A stretch of DNA of 34,648 bases, from the NCBI GenBank assembly GCA_910586755.1, contig CAJUJM010000067.1, positions 1 to 34,648 on the forward strand, written 5' to 3'. The first letter of the stretch is position 1, and each line of letters starts with the position of its first letter. Of the stretch, positions 23,470 through 30,985 are shown piece after piece. The notes below the pieces were generated by a model, which was given only the letters and a program-made list of their open reading frames with translations, was not told where the DNA came from and did no database searches. The DNA comes from an uncultured Lachnospiraceae bacterium (GTDB taxonomy: Bacteria; Bacillota; Clostridia; Lachnospirales; Lachnospiraceae). A program made the position numbers and the translations under genes.

Positions 23470-25470
23470 TTAAATATGCTTTAAACTATATTCTGCATGA
23501 AACCGATGATCTGTCTTATAAACCAAACTAATTACCACTGCAGCCATTGCAATTACCGCCGTCAGTCCCGGTGCAAATCCCACTCCCACTGCTCCGGTGG
23601 TAATAAATGTCCCAATCTGGTATACCAGGAATGCTACTGTATAACCGGTTCCCAGCTGCAGTGCAACGCCGCCCCACAGCCATTTCTTATCCTGCATTTC
23701 AGAATTCATTGCGCCGATGGCCGCAAAGCAAGGAGGCGTAAACAGATTAAACATCAGGTATGCCAAAGCTGCTGCCTTTGTAAGTCCCATGGTCATAGCC
23801 ACTTCATTGGATCCACCAATTAAAACCAAGTCTTCTGTGTCAATAAAATTGGTAAGTCCGTAAACCACAGCCAATGTACCAACCACATTTTCTTTCGCAA
23901 TAAAACCTGTAATGGCCGCCGCTGCCAGCTGCCATGCCCCAAATCCCACCGGAATCAGCAGAACCGCAAAGGGCGATGCAATGGATGCAAGGATAGAAGT
24001 ATGTTCCATTCCTTCTTCCACCACCTGAAGATGCCAGTCAAAGGTCTGCATGATCTGAACCACAGCATTGCAGACAAGGATAATGGTGCCAGCCTTTACA
24101 ATATAGGCTTTGCCCCTGGATAACATGGAAAGGACCGCTCTCTTCAGGCTGGGAATCTTGTACTCCGGTAGTTCAATAATGAAAAAAGACTTGCGGAATT
24201 TATGTCCGGTCAGTTTGTTCACCAACAATGCGCCTAAAAAAATCAGCAGAATACCGGCAAAGTACATGGATGCCCCCACCCAGGATGCATCTGCAAAAAA
24301 TGCTCCTGCAAATAACGCGATTACCGGCAGTTTTGCCCCGCAGGGCATAAATGGCGTCAACATGGCAGTGGCCCTGCGCTCTCTCTCATTTCGAATGGTA
24401 CGGCATGCCATGATTCCGGGTATTGCACAGCCGGTGCCGATTACCATAGGGATAATAGATTTACCGGAAAGTCCTGCTCTTTTAAAAATCGGATCCAATA
24501 CAACCGTAGCGCGGGCCATATAGCCGCAGTCCTCCAGAAGCGCAATCAAAAAGTACATTACCATTACCAGAGGCAGAAACCCCACAACTGCGCCGACGCC
24601 GCCAATAATGCCGTCCACCAAAAGCGCCTGTACAAACGGGTTGGCCCCTTCTGTCAGCCCGGCAGCCCAGCCCTGAAAAACTTCAATTCCCCCTACCAGC
24701 CAATCGGCAATCCAGGTTCCCACTGTTGACTGGGATATGTAAAATACGCCGAACATAACAACGGCAAAAATCGGAATCCCGATTATTTTATTCGTAAGGA
24801 TGGCATCTATGGAATCCTGCTTATTTTTATCCCTGGTAAATACTTTTCGTTTTTCCACCTGCTTTACAATCTGATTTACAAAATCAAAACGCTTCCGGTC
24901 TGCCGCCTCCACCTCTGCTTTATTTTGGAGGTTAATGGTTCCCTGATGATAAGGCGCCTGCTGAATACATCCCTTTAAAGCTGCCGCTTCTTTTATCACC
25001 AGCTTAAGCCCTGCGTCCCCGGAGACTGTAGATACTGTCTGAACCACCGGGCAGCCCAGCTTTTCAGATAGCAGTTCCACATTAATCTCTGTTTGTTTCT
25101 TTTCATTCATATCGCTTTTATTCAGGGCCACTATCACAGGAATACCAATTTCCAGAAGTTGTGTGGTAAAAAACAGACTTCGGCTTAAATTTGTGGCATC
25201 CACAATGTTAATGATCACATCGGGATTTTCATTTTTTACATAACCGCTGGTAATGCTCTCCTCTGATGTAAACGGCGACATGGAATAAGCTCCCGGAAGA
25301 TCAACTGCAATCAGTTGTTCTTCTCCCTCATAAAACCCTCTTTTAATCGGGCTTTCTTTTTGTTCCACTGTTACTCCGGCCCAGTTTCCCACCTTCTCAT
25401 TTCTTCCTGTCAGCGCGTTGTACATGGTTGTTTTTCCGCTGTTAGGGTTTCCTGTTAATGCAATTCTCAT
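23470..25470 (-). CDS. feoB: Ferrous iron transport protein B
   Basis: A 666-residue Fe(II) transporter. The N-terminal G-domain has G1 GNPNSGKTT (residues 7-15), the switch region NWAGVTVEQK, G3 DLPGAYSM and G4 NKSD. After the GDI-like linker come the transmembrane gate domains, with CGYMARA and IPMVIGTGCAIPGIMACRTI motifs typical of FeoB. It takes up ferrous iron in anaerobes. The start at 25470 is seven bases after AGGAGG. It is separated from feoA by a terminator hairpin and has its own TTAGT-N4-ACTAA operator, so the two may be expressed separately. Confidence 0.97.
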   Translation of the reverse strand: MRIALTGNPNSGKTTMYNALTGRNEKVGNWAGVTVEQKESPIKRGFYEGEEQLIAVDLPGAYSMSPFTSEESITSGYVKNENPDVIINIVDATNLSRSLFFTTQLLEIGIPVIVALNKSDMNEKKQTEINVELLSEKLGCPVVQTVSTVSGDAGLKLVIKEAAALKGCIQQAPYHQGTINLQNKAEVEAADRKRFDFVNQIVKQVEKRKVFTRDKNKQDSIDAILTNKIIGIPIFAVVMFGVFYISQSTVGTWIADWLVGGIEVFQGWAAGLTEGANPFVQALLVDGIIGGVGAVVGFLPLVMVMYFLIALLEDCGYMARATVVLDPIFKRAGLSGKSIIPMVIGTGCAIPGIMACRTIRNERERRATAMLTPFMPCGAKLPVIALFAGAFFADASWVGASMYFAGILLIFLGALLVNKLTGHKFRKSFFIIELPEYKIPSLKRAVLSMLSRGKAYIVKAGTIILVCNAVVQIMQTFDWHLQVVEEGMEHTSILASIASPFAVLLIPVGFGAWQLAAAAITGFIAKENVVGTLAVVYGLTNFIDTEDLVLIGGSNEVAMTMGLTKAAALAYLMFNLFTPPCFAAIGAMNSEMQDKKWLWGGVALQLGTGYTVAFLVYQIGTFITTGAVGVGFAPGLTAVIAMAAVVISLVYKTDHRFHAEYSLKHI

Positions 25471-25495
25471 ATCCAATCCTCCTGCACTTCTTAAG

Positions 25496-25509
25496 TTAGT
25501 GTTTACTAA
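25496..25509 (-). promoter_or_regulatory. Palindromic operator upstream of feoB
   Basis: TTAGT-GTTT-ACTAA is a perfect inverted repeat with N4 spacing. The same arms and spacing occur at 25872-25885 upstream of feoA. A metal-dependent repressor is inferred; a DtxR/IdeR-like protein is the most likely type. Confidence 0.55.
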
Positions 25510-25519
25510 CCATTTATTT

Positions 25520-25551
25520 TTAAAAAATAGTGACCGAAATCACTATTTTTT
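25520..25551 (-). terminator. Terminator overlapping the feoA 3' end
   Basis: AAAAAATAGTGA and TCACTATTTTTT form a strong stem with loop CCGAAA. It touches the feoA stop codon (25550-25552) and separates feoA from feoB. Confidence 0.8.
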
Positions 25552-25762
25552 ATATGGAAATAGCTTGCGCTAAATCACTATCAATATTATATCTGGCATC
25601 TTTAATGGACACCACACAGCCCCCTTTTAGATGGGAAATCACCGTAATCGGTTCGCCGCTGTAACAACCCAGGGAGAACAAAAACGCATTTAAGTCTTCA
25701 TCATCAGTTGCAATTTTCTTTACAATATATTCTTCTCCCGCATTTGCATTTAATAAATTCAT
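25550..25762 (-). CDS. feoA: Ferrous iron transport protein A
   Basis: A 70-residue SH3-like partner of FeoB: MNLLNANAGEEYIVKKI, then FLFSLGCYSGEPITVISHL and VVSIKDARYNIDSDLAQAI, as in other FeoA proteins. The start at 25762 is chosen because the AGGTGA site lies six bases upstream and the N-terminus then matches the family. An in-frame ATG at 25837 would give 95 residues but has no ribosome binding site. Its role is to assist or gate FeoB at the membrane. Confidence 0.88.
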   Translation of the reverse strand: MNLLNANAGEEYIVKKIATDDEDLNAFLFSLGCYSGEPITVISHLKGGCVVSIKDARYNIDSDLAQAISI

Positions 25763-25842
25763 CTTACTCACCTGCATTTCTTCCAACACAGCCCTCGGTA
25801 CCCGTACTACCTGCCGGTTAGTTATGATTAACTTCATAAATA

Positions 25843-25885
25843 AGTTTACCACATAGAAAAAACTTTGTCAATTAGTTTCAACTAA
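25843..25885 (-). promoter_or_regulatory. feoA promoter with adjacent operator
   Basis: On the minus strand TTGACA (25866-25871), a 17-bp spacer and TAAACT (25843-25848). The operator TTAGTTTCAACTAA (25872-25885) abuts the -35. The untranslated leader to the chosen feoA start would be about 75 nt. Confidence 0.65.
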
Positions 25886-25956
25886 CTTATTAACAAAAAA
25901 TGCTTGTTTCGAATCCATGCCGCCAGGCAGGCGGCAGATTTTTATAGCAGCAAAAA

Positions 25957-26280
25957 TCAGAGCCCGCCAACCTGGGCCAGAAAAACTGCCAGAGCTGCTC
26001 CTACTGCTACGGTAAGAAGGCTTCTGCCGCAATACGCCAAAGCCACCGCCACTGTACAGCCGGCCGCCGCGCTGGCTACGGATCCGGTGGAATAAAAGAT
26101 TGCCGGAAAAGTCATTGCTGAGAGAACTCCGTAAGGCACATAGTTTAAAAAGGATCGGATAAACCGGTTGGAAATTTTTTTTCGAAATACTGCCATAGGA
26201 ACAACCCGAATCAGGTAGGTCATTCCTGCCATAATAGCAATGCTGGCAATTAAATACGCTTTGTCTGCATTTACGCTCAT
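25957..26280 (-). CDS. azlD: Branched-chain amino acid export subunit AzlD
   Basis: A 107-residue membrane protein with four hydrophobic segments, including YLIRVVPMAVFRKK and FLNYVPYGVLSAMTFPAIFY. It is the small partner of AzlC, with which it exports branched-chain amino acids. The start at 26280 follows GGAGGGAGA and overlaps the azlC stop by 4 bp (ATGA). It is the last gene of the eda-kdgK-pfkB-azlCD run. Confidence 0.9.
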   Translation of the reverse strand: MSVNADKAYLIASIAIMAGMTYLIRVVPMAVFRKKISNRFIRSFLNYVPYGVLSAMTFPAIFYSTGSVASAAAGCTVAVALAYCGRSLLTVAVGAALAVFLAQVGGL

Positions 26281-26996
26281 GACTCTCCCTCCTCCCCGTC
26301 TTCCCTGACAGGAAATAAAATGGCGGCAGCCGTGCAGGCCAGAATCGTGATCAAAATAATGCTCCATCCCCCGGACAAAAAGGCCAGGGCTTTCGTATAA
26401 TAGCAGATCATACTGAGGACGGCGGCCAAAACAGCTGTAAACAGCACTGCCCTGTTCTCCTTTGCCGCCGGGATTACCACTGCGATAAACATTCCATACA
26501 GAGCGATTCCTAATGCATTGGAAATACTGGCGGGAAGAAGCTTTGTGACAGCGCCTCCAAATAGAGTTCCCCCGCTCCAGCCTAAAACCGGCCCTGTAAT
26601 CAGTCCTGCCATATAGGCAGCGGATAAGGCTTTGGGATGCTGCATAGCCACTGCAAAAATCTCGTCCGTAATACCAAAAGATACTGCCAAGCGCTGTCCC
26701 CCTGTCATCTTGTCTTCCACCTTCTGGGACATGGACAGAGACATGAGGAAATAGCGTATATTAATAATCAGCATGGTCATGGCCATCTCCAGATAAGATC
26801 CTCCTGCCAAAATCAAGTTGGTTCCTGCAAACTGGCCTGCGCTGGTTAAGTTTGTAAGGGAAATAATTACTGCCGCAGACAAGGGCAGCCCTGAAAGGAC
26901 TGCCGTCATGCCATAGGCCATAGATACGGAAAAATACCCCAGGCAGATGGGAATCCCATCCCGTATCCCTTCTTTAAATTCTTTTGTCTGTTTCAT
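26277..26996 (-). CDS. azlC: Branched-chain amino acid exporter subunit AzlC
   Basis: A 239-residue membrane protein of the AzlC family. The conserved start FKEGIRDGIPICLGYF is followed by several hydrophobic segments with FGITDEIFAVA. It forms a two-subunit exporter with AzlD. It starts 7 bp after the stop of the second PfkB kinase with only a weak site, so it is probably coupled to the sugar genes. Alternative longer starts inside the kinase gene are unlikely. Confidence 0.9.
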   Translation of the reverse strand: MKQTKEFKEGIRDGIPICLGYFSVSMAYGMTAVLSGLPLSAAVIISLTNLTSAGQFAGTNLILAGGSYLEMAMTMLIINIRYFLMSLSMSQKVEDKMTGGQRLAVSFGITDEIFAVAMQHPKALSAAYMAGLITGPVLGWSGGTLFGGAVTKLLPASISNALGIALYGMFIAVVIPAAKENRAVLFTAVLAAVLSMICYYTKALAFLSGGWSIILITILACTAAAILFPVREDGEEGES

Positions 26997-27003
26997 TTTC
27001 TGT

Positions 27004-28038
27004 CTATCTGGCCATCTCAAGCTGTGGCCCTGTGGAATAATGGGTCTTAATAATCGTCTCAATCTCATCTAAATTGGAGGATGGCAAATCGCCGGGAATG
27101 GTGTTTTTCACCGCGCTGGTAGCATTGCCGTAGCGTACCGCCCTGGCACAGTCGCCGCCGCTGGACAGTAACCCGTAAAGGGCGCCGGAAATATAGGCAT
27201 CGCCGCTTCCGATCCGGTCTACCACCTCGATATCCCGGTAAGGCTCTTCCTCATAAAATTCATCTCTGGCTGCATCGTAGGCAACGGAGCCAAAGCTGTG
27301 GCGCTTAGGACTGTGGACCGTTCTCTGAGTGGCGGCTACCACAGAGATGGGATATTCCTCTGTAAAGCTTTTCATCATCTCCCTGACAGTACCGGTCTTT
27401 AAAAAGGTAAGGCGCGCCGTATCCTCAGAGCAGAAGAAAATATCCACATAGGGAAGAATCTGCTCAATACATTCCTTAGCTTCCTGGCCGCTCCACAGAT
27501 TGCCTCTGAAGTTTACATCAAAGGATACCAAAGTTCCGGCAGCCTTAAACCGTTTGATCATCTCAATGGCAGTCTCCCGAATTTCAGGGCTTAATGCCAG
27601 GGTAATACCGCTGGTATGGAAACACCTGGTAGCAGAATACACCTCCGGCGGGATTTCGTCAATATTTAATGAATAAAAAGAGCTGTTGGAACGGTCATAA
27701 ATCACCTTGGGTTTTCTGGGGTAAGCGCCGTTTTCGTAGTAGTAAATTCCCACTCTGGCAGAGGGAGACTTGTCATAGATAAAAAAGTCGTCGCTGACGC
27801 CGTAAGAACGGATCTTGCCCTTCATAAAACTTCCGATATCATGAGAAGGGATTTTAGAAATAATACCGGTGTGAAGGCCCAGCAGGGATACGCCTACCGC
27901 CACATTGAGCTCAGCGCCTCCTACCTGCTTTTCAAATACATCACATCGCGTAAGGCGCTCGTTGTTTGGCGGGGACAGGCGCAAAAGGAGCTGTCCTAAA
28001 GTAACTAAATCAAAGGTTCTTCCTATATTTTCACTCAT
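27004..28038 (-). CDS. PfkB-family sugar kinase, second 2-keto-3-deoxygluconate kinase-like
   Basis: A 344-residue ribokinase-fold kinase. The N-terminus FDLVTLGQLLLRLSPPNNERL and the sugar-binding GGAELNVAVGVSLLG are typical of KDG kinase-like members. The ATP-binding and catalytic site is DRIGSGDAYISGALYG, with the base Asp. It follows a more canonical KDG kinase and shares its layout, but the active-site loop differs (GSGDAY against GGGDSF), so it may use a different keto-sugar or act as a regulator-like paralogue. GGAGG sits eight bases before the start at 28038. Confidence 0.88.
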   Translation of the reverse strand: MSENIGRTFDLVTLGQLLLRLSPPNNERLTRCDVFEKQVGGAELNVAVGVSLLGLHTGIISKIPSHDIGSFMKGKIRSYGVSDDFFIYDKSPSARVGIYYYENGAYPRKPKVIYDRSNSSFYSLNIDEIPPEVYSATRCFHTSGITLALSPEIRETAIEMIKRFKAAGTLVSFDVNFRGNLWSGQEAKECIEQILPYVDIFFCSEDTARLTFLKTGTVREMMKSFTEEYPISVVAATQRTVHSPKRHSFGSVAYDAARDEFYEEEPYRDIEVVDRIGSGDAYISGALYGLLSSGGDCARAVRYGNATSAVKNTIPGDLPSSNLDEIETIIKTHYSTGPQLEMAR

Positions 28039-28082
28039 ATATTTATCCTCCATTACAGCCCGTCCTGGCGGACAAGCTGGAA

Positions 28083-28117
28083 AAAGCGGCCAACTCCTAA
28101 GGGGAATCGACCGCTTT
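28083..28117. repeat. Hairpin upstream of the second PfkB kinase
   Basis: AAAGCGG and CCGCTTT are perfect inverted arms with further partial pairing inside. It lies between the two kinase genes, next to palindromic repeat copy C, and may act as a processing or attenuation site. Confidence 0.45.
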
Positions 28118-28136
28118 CAGGTCATGTTTTATATAG

Positions 28137-28188
28137 CAGTTCAGACGGATGTACGAAACATCTGCCAAATTCCCCGCCGTCGAAACGG
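28137..28188. repeat. Palindromic dispersed repeat, copy C (short)
   Basis: It starts CAGTTCAGACGG and ends CCGTCGAAACGG, which are inverted ends. An inner stem pairs ACGGATGT with ACATCTGC-type sequence. CAAATTCCCCGCCG (28166-28179) is identical to the end of copy B. It lies between the two sugar kinase genes. Confidence 0.7.
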
Positions 28189-28199
28189 TTATCGCTCTC

Positions 28200-29231
28200 T
28201 TACCGCTGTACGCGTCCGGAACCGTCGCCGCCTGCCAGATTCTCAACATCTGCACGGGTTACCAGGTTGAAGTCGCCGGGGATGGTGTGCTTTAATGCGG
28301 AAGCTGCCACTGCAAATTCCAGAGCTGCCTTCATATCCTTGCCGTCTACTAAGCCACAGACTAAACCTGCCGCGAAAGAGTCTCCGCCGCCTACGCGGTC
28401 AACAATGGGGGTGATGGAGTATTTTCTGGAATGATAAAACTCACGGGTCTTTCCATCCATAATACATGCAGACCAGCCATTGTTGGATGCAGAATAGCTC
28501 TCACGCAAAGAACTGATAATATACTTGAAACCGAACTTGTCGGCCATCTGGTTAAAGATATCTACATAACCGGCTAACTCCAGCTCACCGGAAGTAACGT
28601 CTGTATTGCCCGGCTTAAAGCCCAGAACCTTTTCAGCATCTTCTTCATTGCCGATACAAACATCTACGTACTGCATTAAATTGGTCATAACCTTCTGAGC
28701 CTTCTCAGAAGACCATAATTTCTTCCGGAAGTTTAAGTCAACAGAAACGGTAACGCCGTGCTTCTTAGCTGCCTGGAGAGCCTTCTCGGTAAGCTCTGCC
28801 GCTGCATCGCTGACAGCCGGAGTAATACCGGTAAAATGGAACCAGTCGGCATCTTTAAAAATCTCATCAAAATCAAACTCATCTGCAGTTGCAGTCGCAA
28901 TAGAAGAATGGGCTCTGTCATAAACAACATTGGAAGCTCTCATTGCGGAGCCGGTCTCTAAATAATAAATGCCCAGTCTCTCGCCGCATCTTGCAATATG
29001 CTTGGTGCCTACGTTGTACTTTCTTAATGCCGCTACCGCGCACTCTCCAATAGGATTGGCAGGTACTGCGGTAACAAACTCAGCCTCATGGCCGTAGTTA
29101 GCCAAGGAAACTGCTACGTTAGCCTCGCCGCCGCCGTAGTTAATATCAAACTCATCTGCCTGGATAAACTTCTCATTGTTGGGGGTAGATAATCTTAACA
29201 TGATCTCGCCCATGGTTACAATCTTTGCCAT
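28200..29231 (-). CDS. kdgK: 2-keto-3-deoxygluconate kinase
   Basis: A 343-residue PfkB kinase that phosphorylates KDG to KDPG, the substrate of the aldolase encoded just upstream. Visible are MGEIMLRLSTPNNEKF at the N-terminus, YGGGEANVAVSLANYG, and the catalytic region DRVGGGDSFAAGLVCG with the base Asp. AAAGGAG lies nine bases before the start at 29231. The repeat between eda and this gene leads into that ribosome binding site. Confidence 0.93.
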   Translation of the reverse strand: MAKIVTMGEIMLRLSTPNNEKFIQADEFDINYGGGEANVAVSLANYGHEAEFVTAVPANPIGECAVAALRKYNVGTKHIARCGERLGIYYLETGSAMRASNVVYDRAHSSIATATADEFDFDEIFKDADWFHFTGITPAVSDAAAELTEKALQAAKKHGVTVSVDLNFRKKLWSSEKAQKVMTNLMQYVDVCIGNEEDAEKVLGFKPGNTDVTSGELELAGYVDIFNQMADKFGFKYIISSLRESYSASNNGWSACIMDGKTREFYHSRKYSITPIVDRVGGGDSFAAGLVCGLVDGKDMKAALEFAVAASALKHTIPGDFNLVTRADVENLAGGDGSGRVQR

Positions 29232-29243
29232 TTTCGTATTCTC

Positions 29244-29290
29244 CTTTCAAATGTACCGGCACGCGCCGCTGTGCCCATGCAGGTTTACTT
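29244..29290 (-). repeat. Gene-end repeat, copy D, between eda and kdgK
   Basis: On the minus strand it reads AAGTAAACCTGCATG (its TAA is the eda stop), a GGGCAC/GTGCCG hairpin, AGCGGCGCGTGCCGGTACAT (29251-29270), then TTTGAAAG leading into the kdgK ribosome binding site. It shares its start with copy E and its end with the element before tetR (31052-31071, 19 of 20 identical). Confidence 0.65.
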
Positions 29291-29935
29291 ACGTGCTGCT
29301 GCCACTGCTGCTACAAACTCCTGTGCTTTCCTGGTTACTGCGTCGAAGTCGCCGGTCTTGGCGCCCTTAGTCAGGCTGCTGCCGGTTCCCACTGCATATG
29401 CGCCTGCCTTGATCCACTTGTCAACGTTGTCCACGTCAACACCGCCGGAAGGCATAAACTCACCCTGAGGTAAGGGGCCCTTGAAGGAGCTGATGGCTGC
29501 AGGTCCTACAATATTGCCGGGGAAGATTTTGATAATGTCACAGCCTGCTTCCAAAGCGGTAACTGCCTCAGTTGGGGTCATAACGCCGGGAAGCATGGGG
29601 ACTCTGTAGCGGTTGCACAGCTTAATGGTTTCCACGTTTAAGCTGGGGCTTACTACATAGTTGGCTCCTGCTAAAATAACCTGTCTTGCAGTCTCCGGAT
29701 CCAGAACAGTACCTGCGCCGATAACCACCTTGTCGTTGTCTTTGTACTTGTCCGCCATGAGCTTGATAAACTCTACAGGGTTGCCCTCGTCCATAGTCAT
29801 GGTAATCTCAATAAAGTTAATACCGCCTGCAATAATGGCGTCAACTACCTTCTCGCCCTGCTCTAAGTTCTTTGCGCGAACAACGGCTACCAGACAGTCT
29901 TCCTTCATTCTTGCTAAAACCTGCTCTTTTTTCAT
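29285..29935 (-). CDS. eda: 2-keto-3-deoxy-6-phosphogluconate (KDPG) aldolase
   Basis: A 216-residue class I aldolase that splits KDPG into pyruvate and glyceraldehyde 3-phosphate, the key Entner-Doudoroff step. The Schiff-base lysine is in CDIIKIFPGN and the active-site glutamate in FIEITMT; GAGTVLD and MPSGGVD bind phosphate. The start at 29935 follows AAGGAGA. It is the first gene of the operon and its promoter is overlaid by the IclR-type operator. The last residues (ARK, then stop) lie in the gene-end repeat. Confidence 0.96.
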   Translation of the reverse strand: MKKEQVLARMKEDCLVAVVRAKNLEQGEKVVDAIIAGGINFIEITMTMDEGNPVEFIKLMADKYKDNDKVVIGAGTVLDPETARQVILAGANYVVSPSLNVETIKLCNRYRVPMLPGVMTPTEAVTALEAGCDIIKIFPGNIVGPAAISSFKGPLPQGEFMPSGGVDVDNVDKWIKAGAYAVGTGSSLTKGAKTGDFDAVTRKAQEFVAAVAAARK

Positions 29936-29983
29936 GATGATCTCCTTCTCTCCTTTGGGTGTGTGTCTCCCTTATATTTGTTC

Positions 29984-30010
29984 GCAAATACGATTTCTTT
30001 TCGCATTTGC
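29984..30010 (-). promoter_or_regulatory. Operator of the eda operon (IclR type)
   Basis: GCAAATACGA-N7-TCGCATTTGC is an inverted repeat of 9 in 10 matched bases per arm. The same core with N7 spacing occurs just downstream of the iclR promoter (30852-30874). It lies downstream of the -10, where a bound repressor would block transcription. Confidence 0.75.
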
Positions 30011-30024
30011 AATTGCTTACTGTT

Positions 30025-30053
30025 ATTTTAATCAATTGCTCCCGATTTGTCAA
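30025..30053 (-). promoter_or_regulatory. Sigma-A promoter of the eda operon
   Basis: On the minus strand TTGACA (30048-30053), a 17-bp spacer and TAAAAT (30025-30030), about 90 bp before the eda start. Confidence 0.8.
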
Positions 30054-30063
30054 CAAGAAAACC

Positions 30064-30825
30064 TTATATTTTACCTAAAAATCCCATTAATTTTGACACT
30101 TCCCTGGCCTTTTCCCGGACAGCCCGTCCTAAAGTCTCATAATCTTCGGTGGGCTTGTAAAGGCTGGATACGCTGATGGCCCCCAAAACCTCTCCATCCC
30201 GGTTGAAAACTGGCGCTCCCACACATTCCATGTGCTCCTCCACCTCCCGGGCGTCCAGAGCATATCCCTTTTTCTGAACTTGTTCCAGTTCCTTTTTTAA
30301 AGCCGCCCGGGTGGTAATGGTCTGTTCTGTCTTTTTGGAAAAAACAATTTTATCCAGAACCTTCTCCCTCTCTTCTTCCTCTGTAAAGGCCAGAATGGCT
30401 TTCCCCAGGGATGTACAGTAAATGGGATTTCTGGTTCCTACGGTAGCCGTGGTAATAATGGGGTTTTCCGGCTCAAATTTACACAGATACACAATCTCGT
30501 CGTCAGACCGGACTCCGAAGAACACCGTCTTTCCCACTTCTCTTGAAAAAATCTTTAATACCGGTTCAATGGTCCGGATATAGTCCAGGTTGTTGGTATA
30601 ACTGACACCGATCCGGTAAGCGGTCAGTCCGATTCTGTACCGCTGCTTCTGCCCTCTGGAAACAAGGATCATTCCGGTCTCCACCAGGGTGACCACAATA
30701 TCGTAAGCGCTGGTCTTAGGCAGATCCAGCTCCTGACAAATCTCATCCAGAGTAATCCCGTCCGGTCTTTTGGATACCAGCTTTAAAATTTGTATTGTAC
30801 GCAAGGTTGTACGGTTGAGCTTCAT
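30064..30825 (-). CDS. IclR-family transcriptional regulator, probable repressor of the KDG/KDPG operon
   Basis: A 253-residue regulator. The N-terminal winged helix is seen in TIQILKLVSKRPDGITLDEICQELDLPKTSAYDIV. The C-terminal IclR effector domain includes GKTVFFGVRSDDEIVYL, NPIYCTSLGKAILA and GYALDAREVEEHMECVGAPV. The effector domain of the KdgR group binds KDG, so KDG is the likely inducer; this is inference from the neighbours. The start at 30825 has GGAGG nine bases upstream. It is in the same direction as eda, with a promoter and operator of its own. Confidence 0.93.
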   Translation of the reverse strand: MKLNRTTLRTIQILKLVSKRPDGITLDEICQELDLPKTSAYDIVVTLVETGMILVSRGQKQRYRIGLTAYRIGVSYTNNLDYIRTIEPVLKIFSREVGKTVFFGVRSDDEIVYLCKFEPENPIITTATVGTRNPIYCTSLGKAILAFTEEEEREKVLDKIVFSKKTEQTITTRAALKKELEQVQKKGYALDAREVEEHMECVGAPVFNRDGEVLGAISVSSLYKPTEDYETLGRAVREKAREVSKLMGFLGKI

Positions 30826-30851
30826 CAAAATTGTCCTCCGTGTAACACCGC

Positions 30852-30874
30852 TTTTGCGATTAGTATTCGTATAT
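30852..30874 (-). promoter_or_regulatory. Operator at the iclR promoter
   Basis: On the plus strand TTTTGCGA-N7-TCGTATAT, with the same GCGA-N7-TCGT/ACGA-N7-TCGC core and spacing as the operator at 29984-30010. It sits just downstream of the -10 and suggests autoregulation. Confidence 0.7.
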
Positions 30875-30879
30875 CCAAT

Positions 30880-30908
30880 ATTATATCCAACTCTGGAAAA
30901 AATATCAA
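30880..30908 (-). promoter_or_regulatory. Sigma-A promoter of iclR
   Basis: On the minus strand TTGATA (30903-30908), a 17-bp spacer and TATAAT (30880-30885). Confidence 0.8.
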
Positions 30909-30985
30909 CCGGGAAGTTTCACAAGAGTTATAACTGTATTTTTTCCTGTATTTATGATAAACTTACCTTCAGCAGGCAAAATTTG

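Noticed and set aside
25763..25837. Longer, leaderless FeoA start at 25837
   Set aside because: The AGGTGA site before the ATG at 25762 and the match to normal FeoA length favour the short form; the long form cannot be fully excluded.
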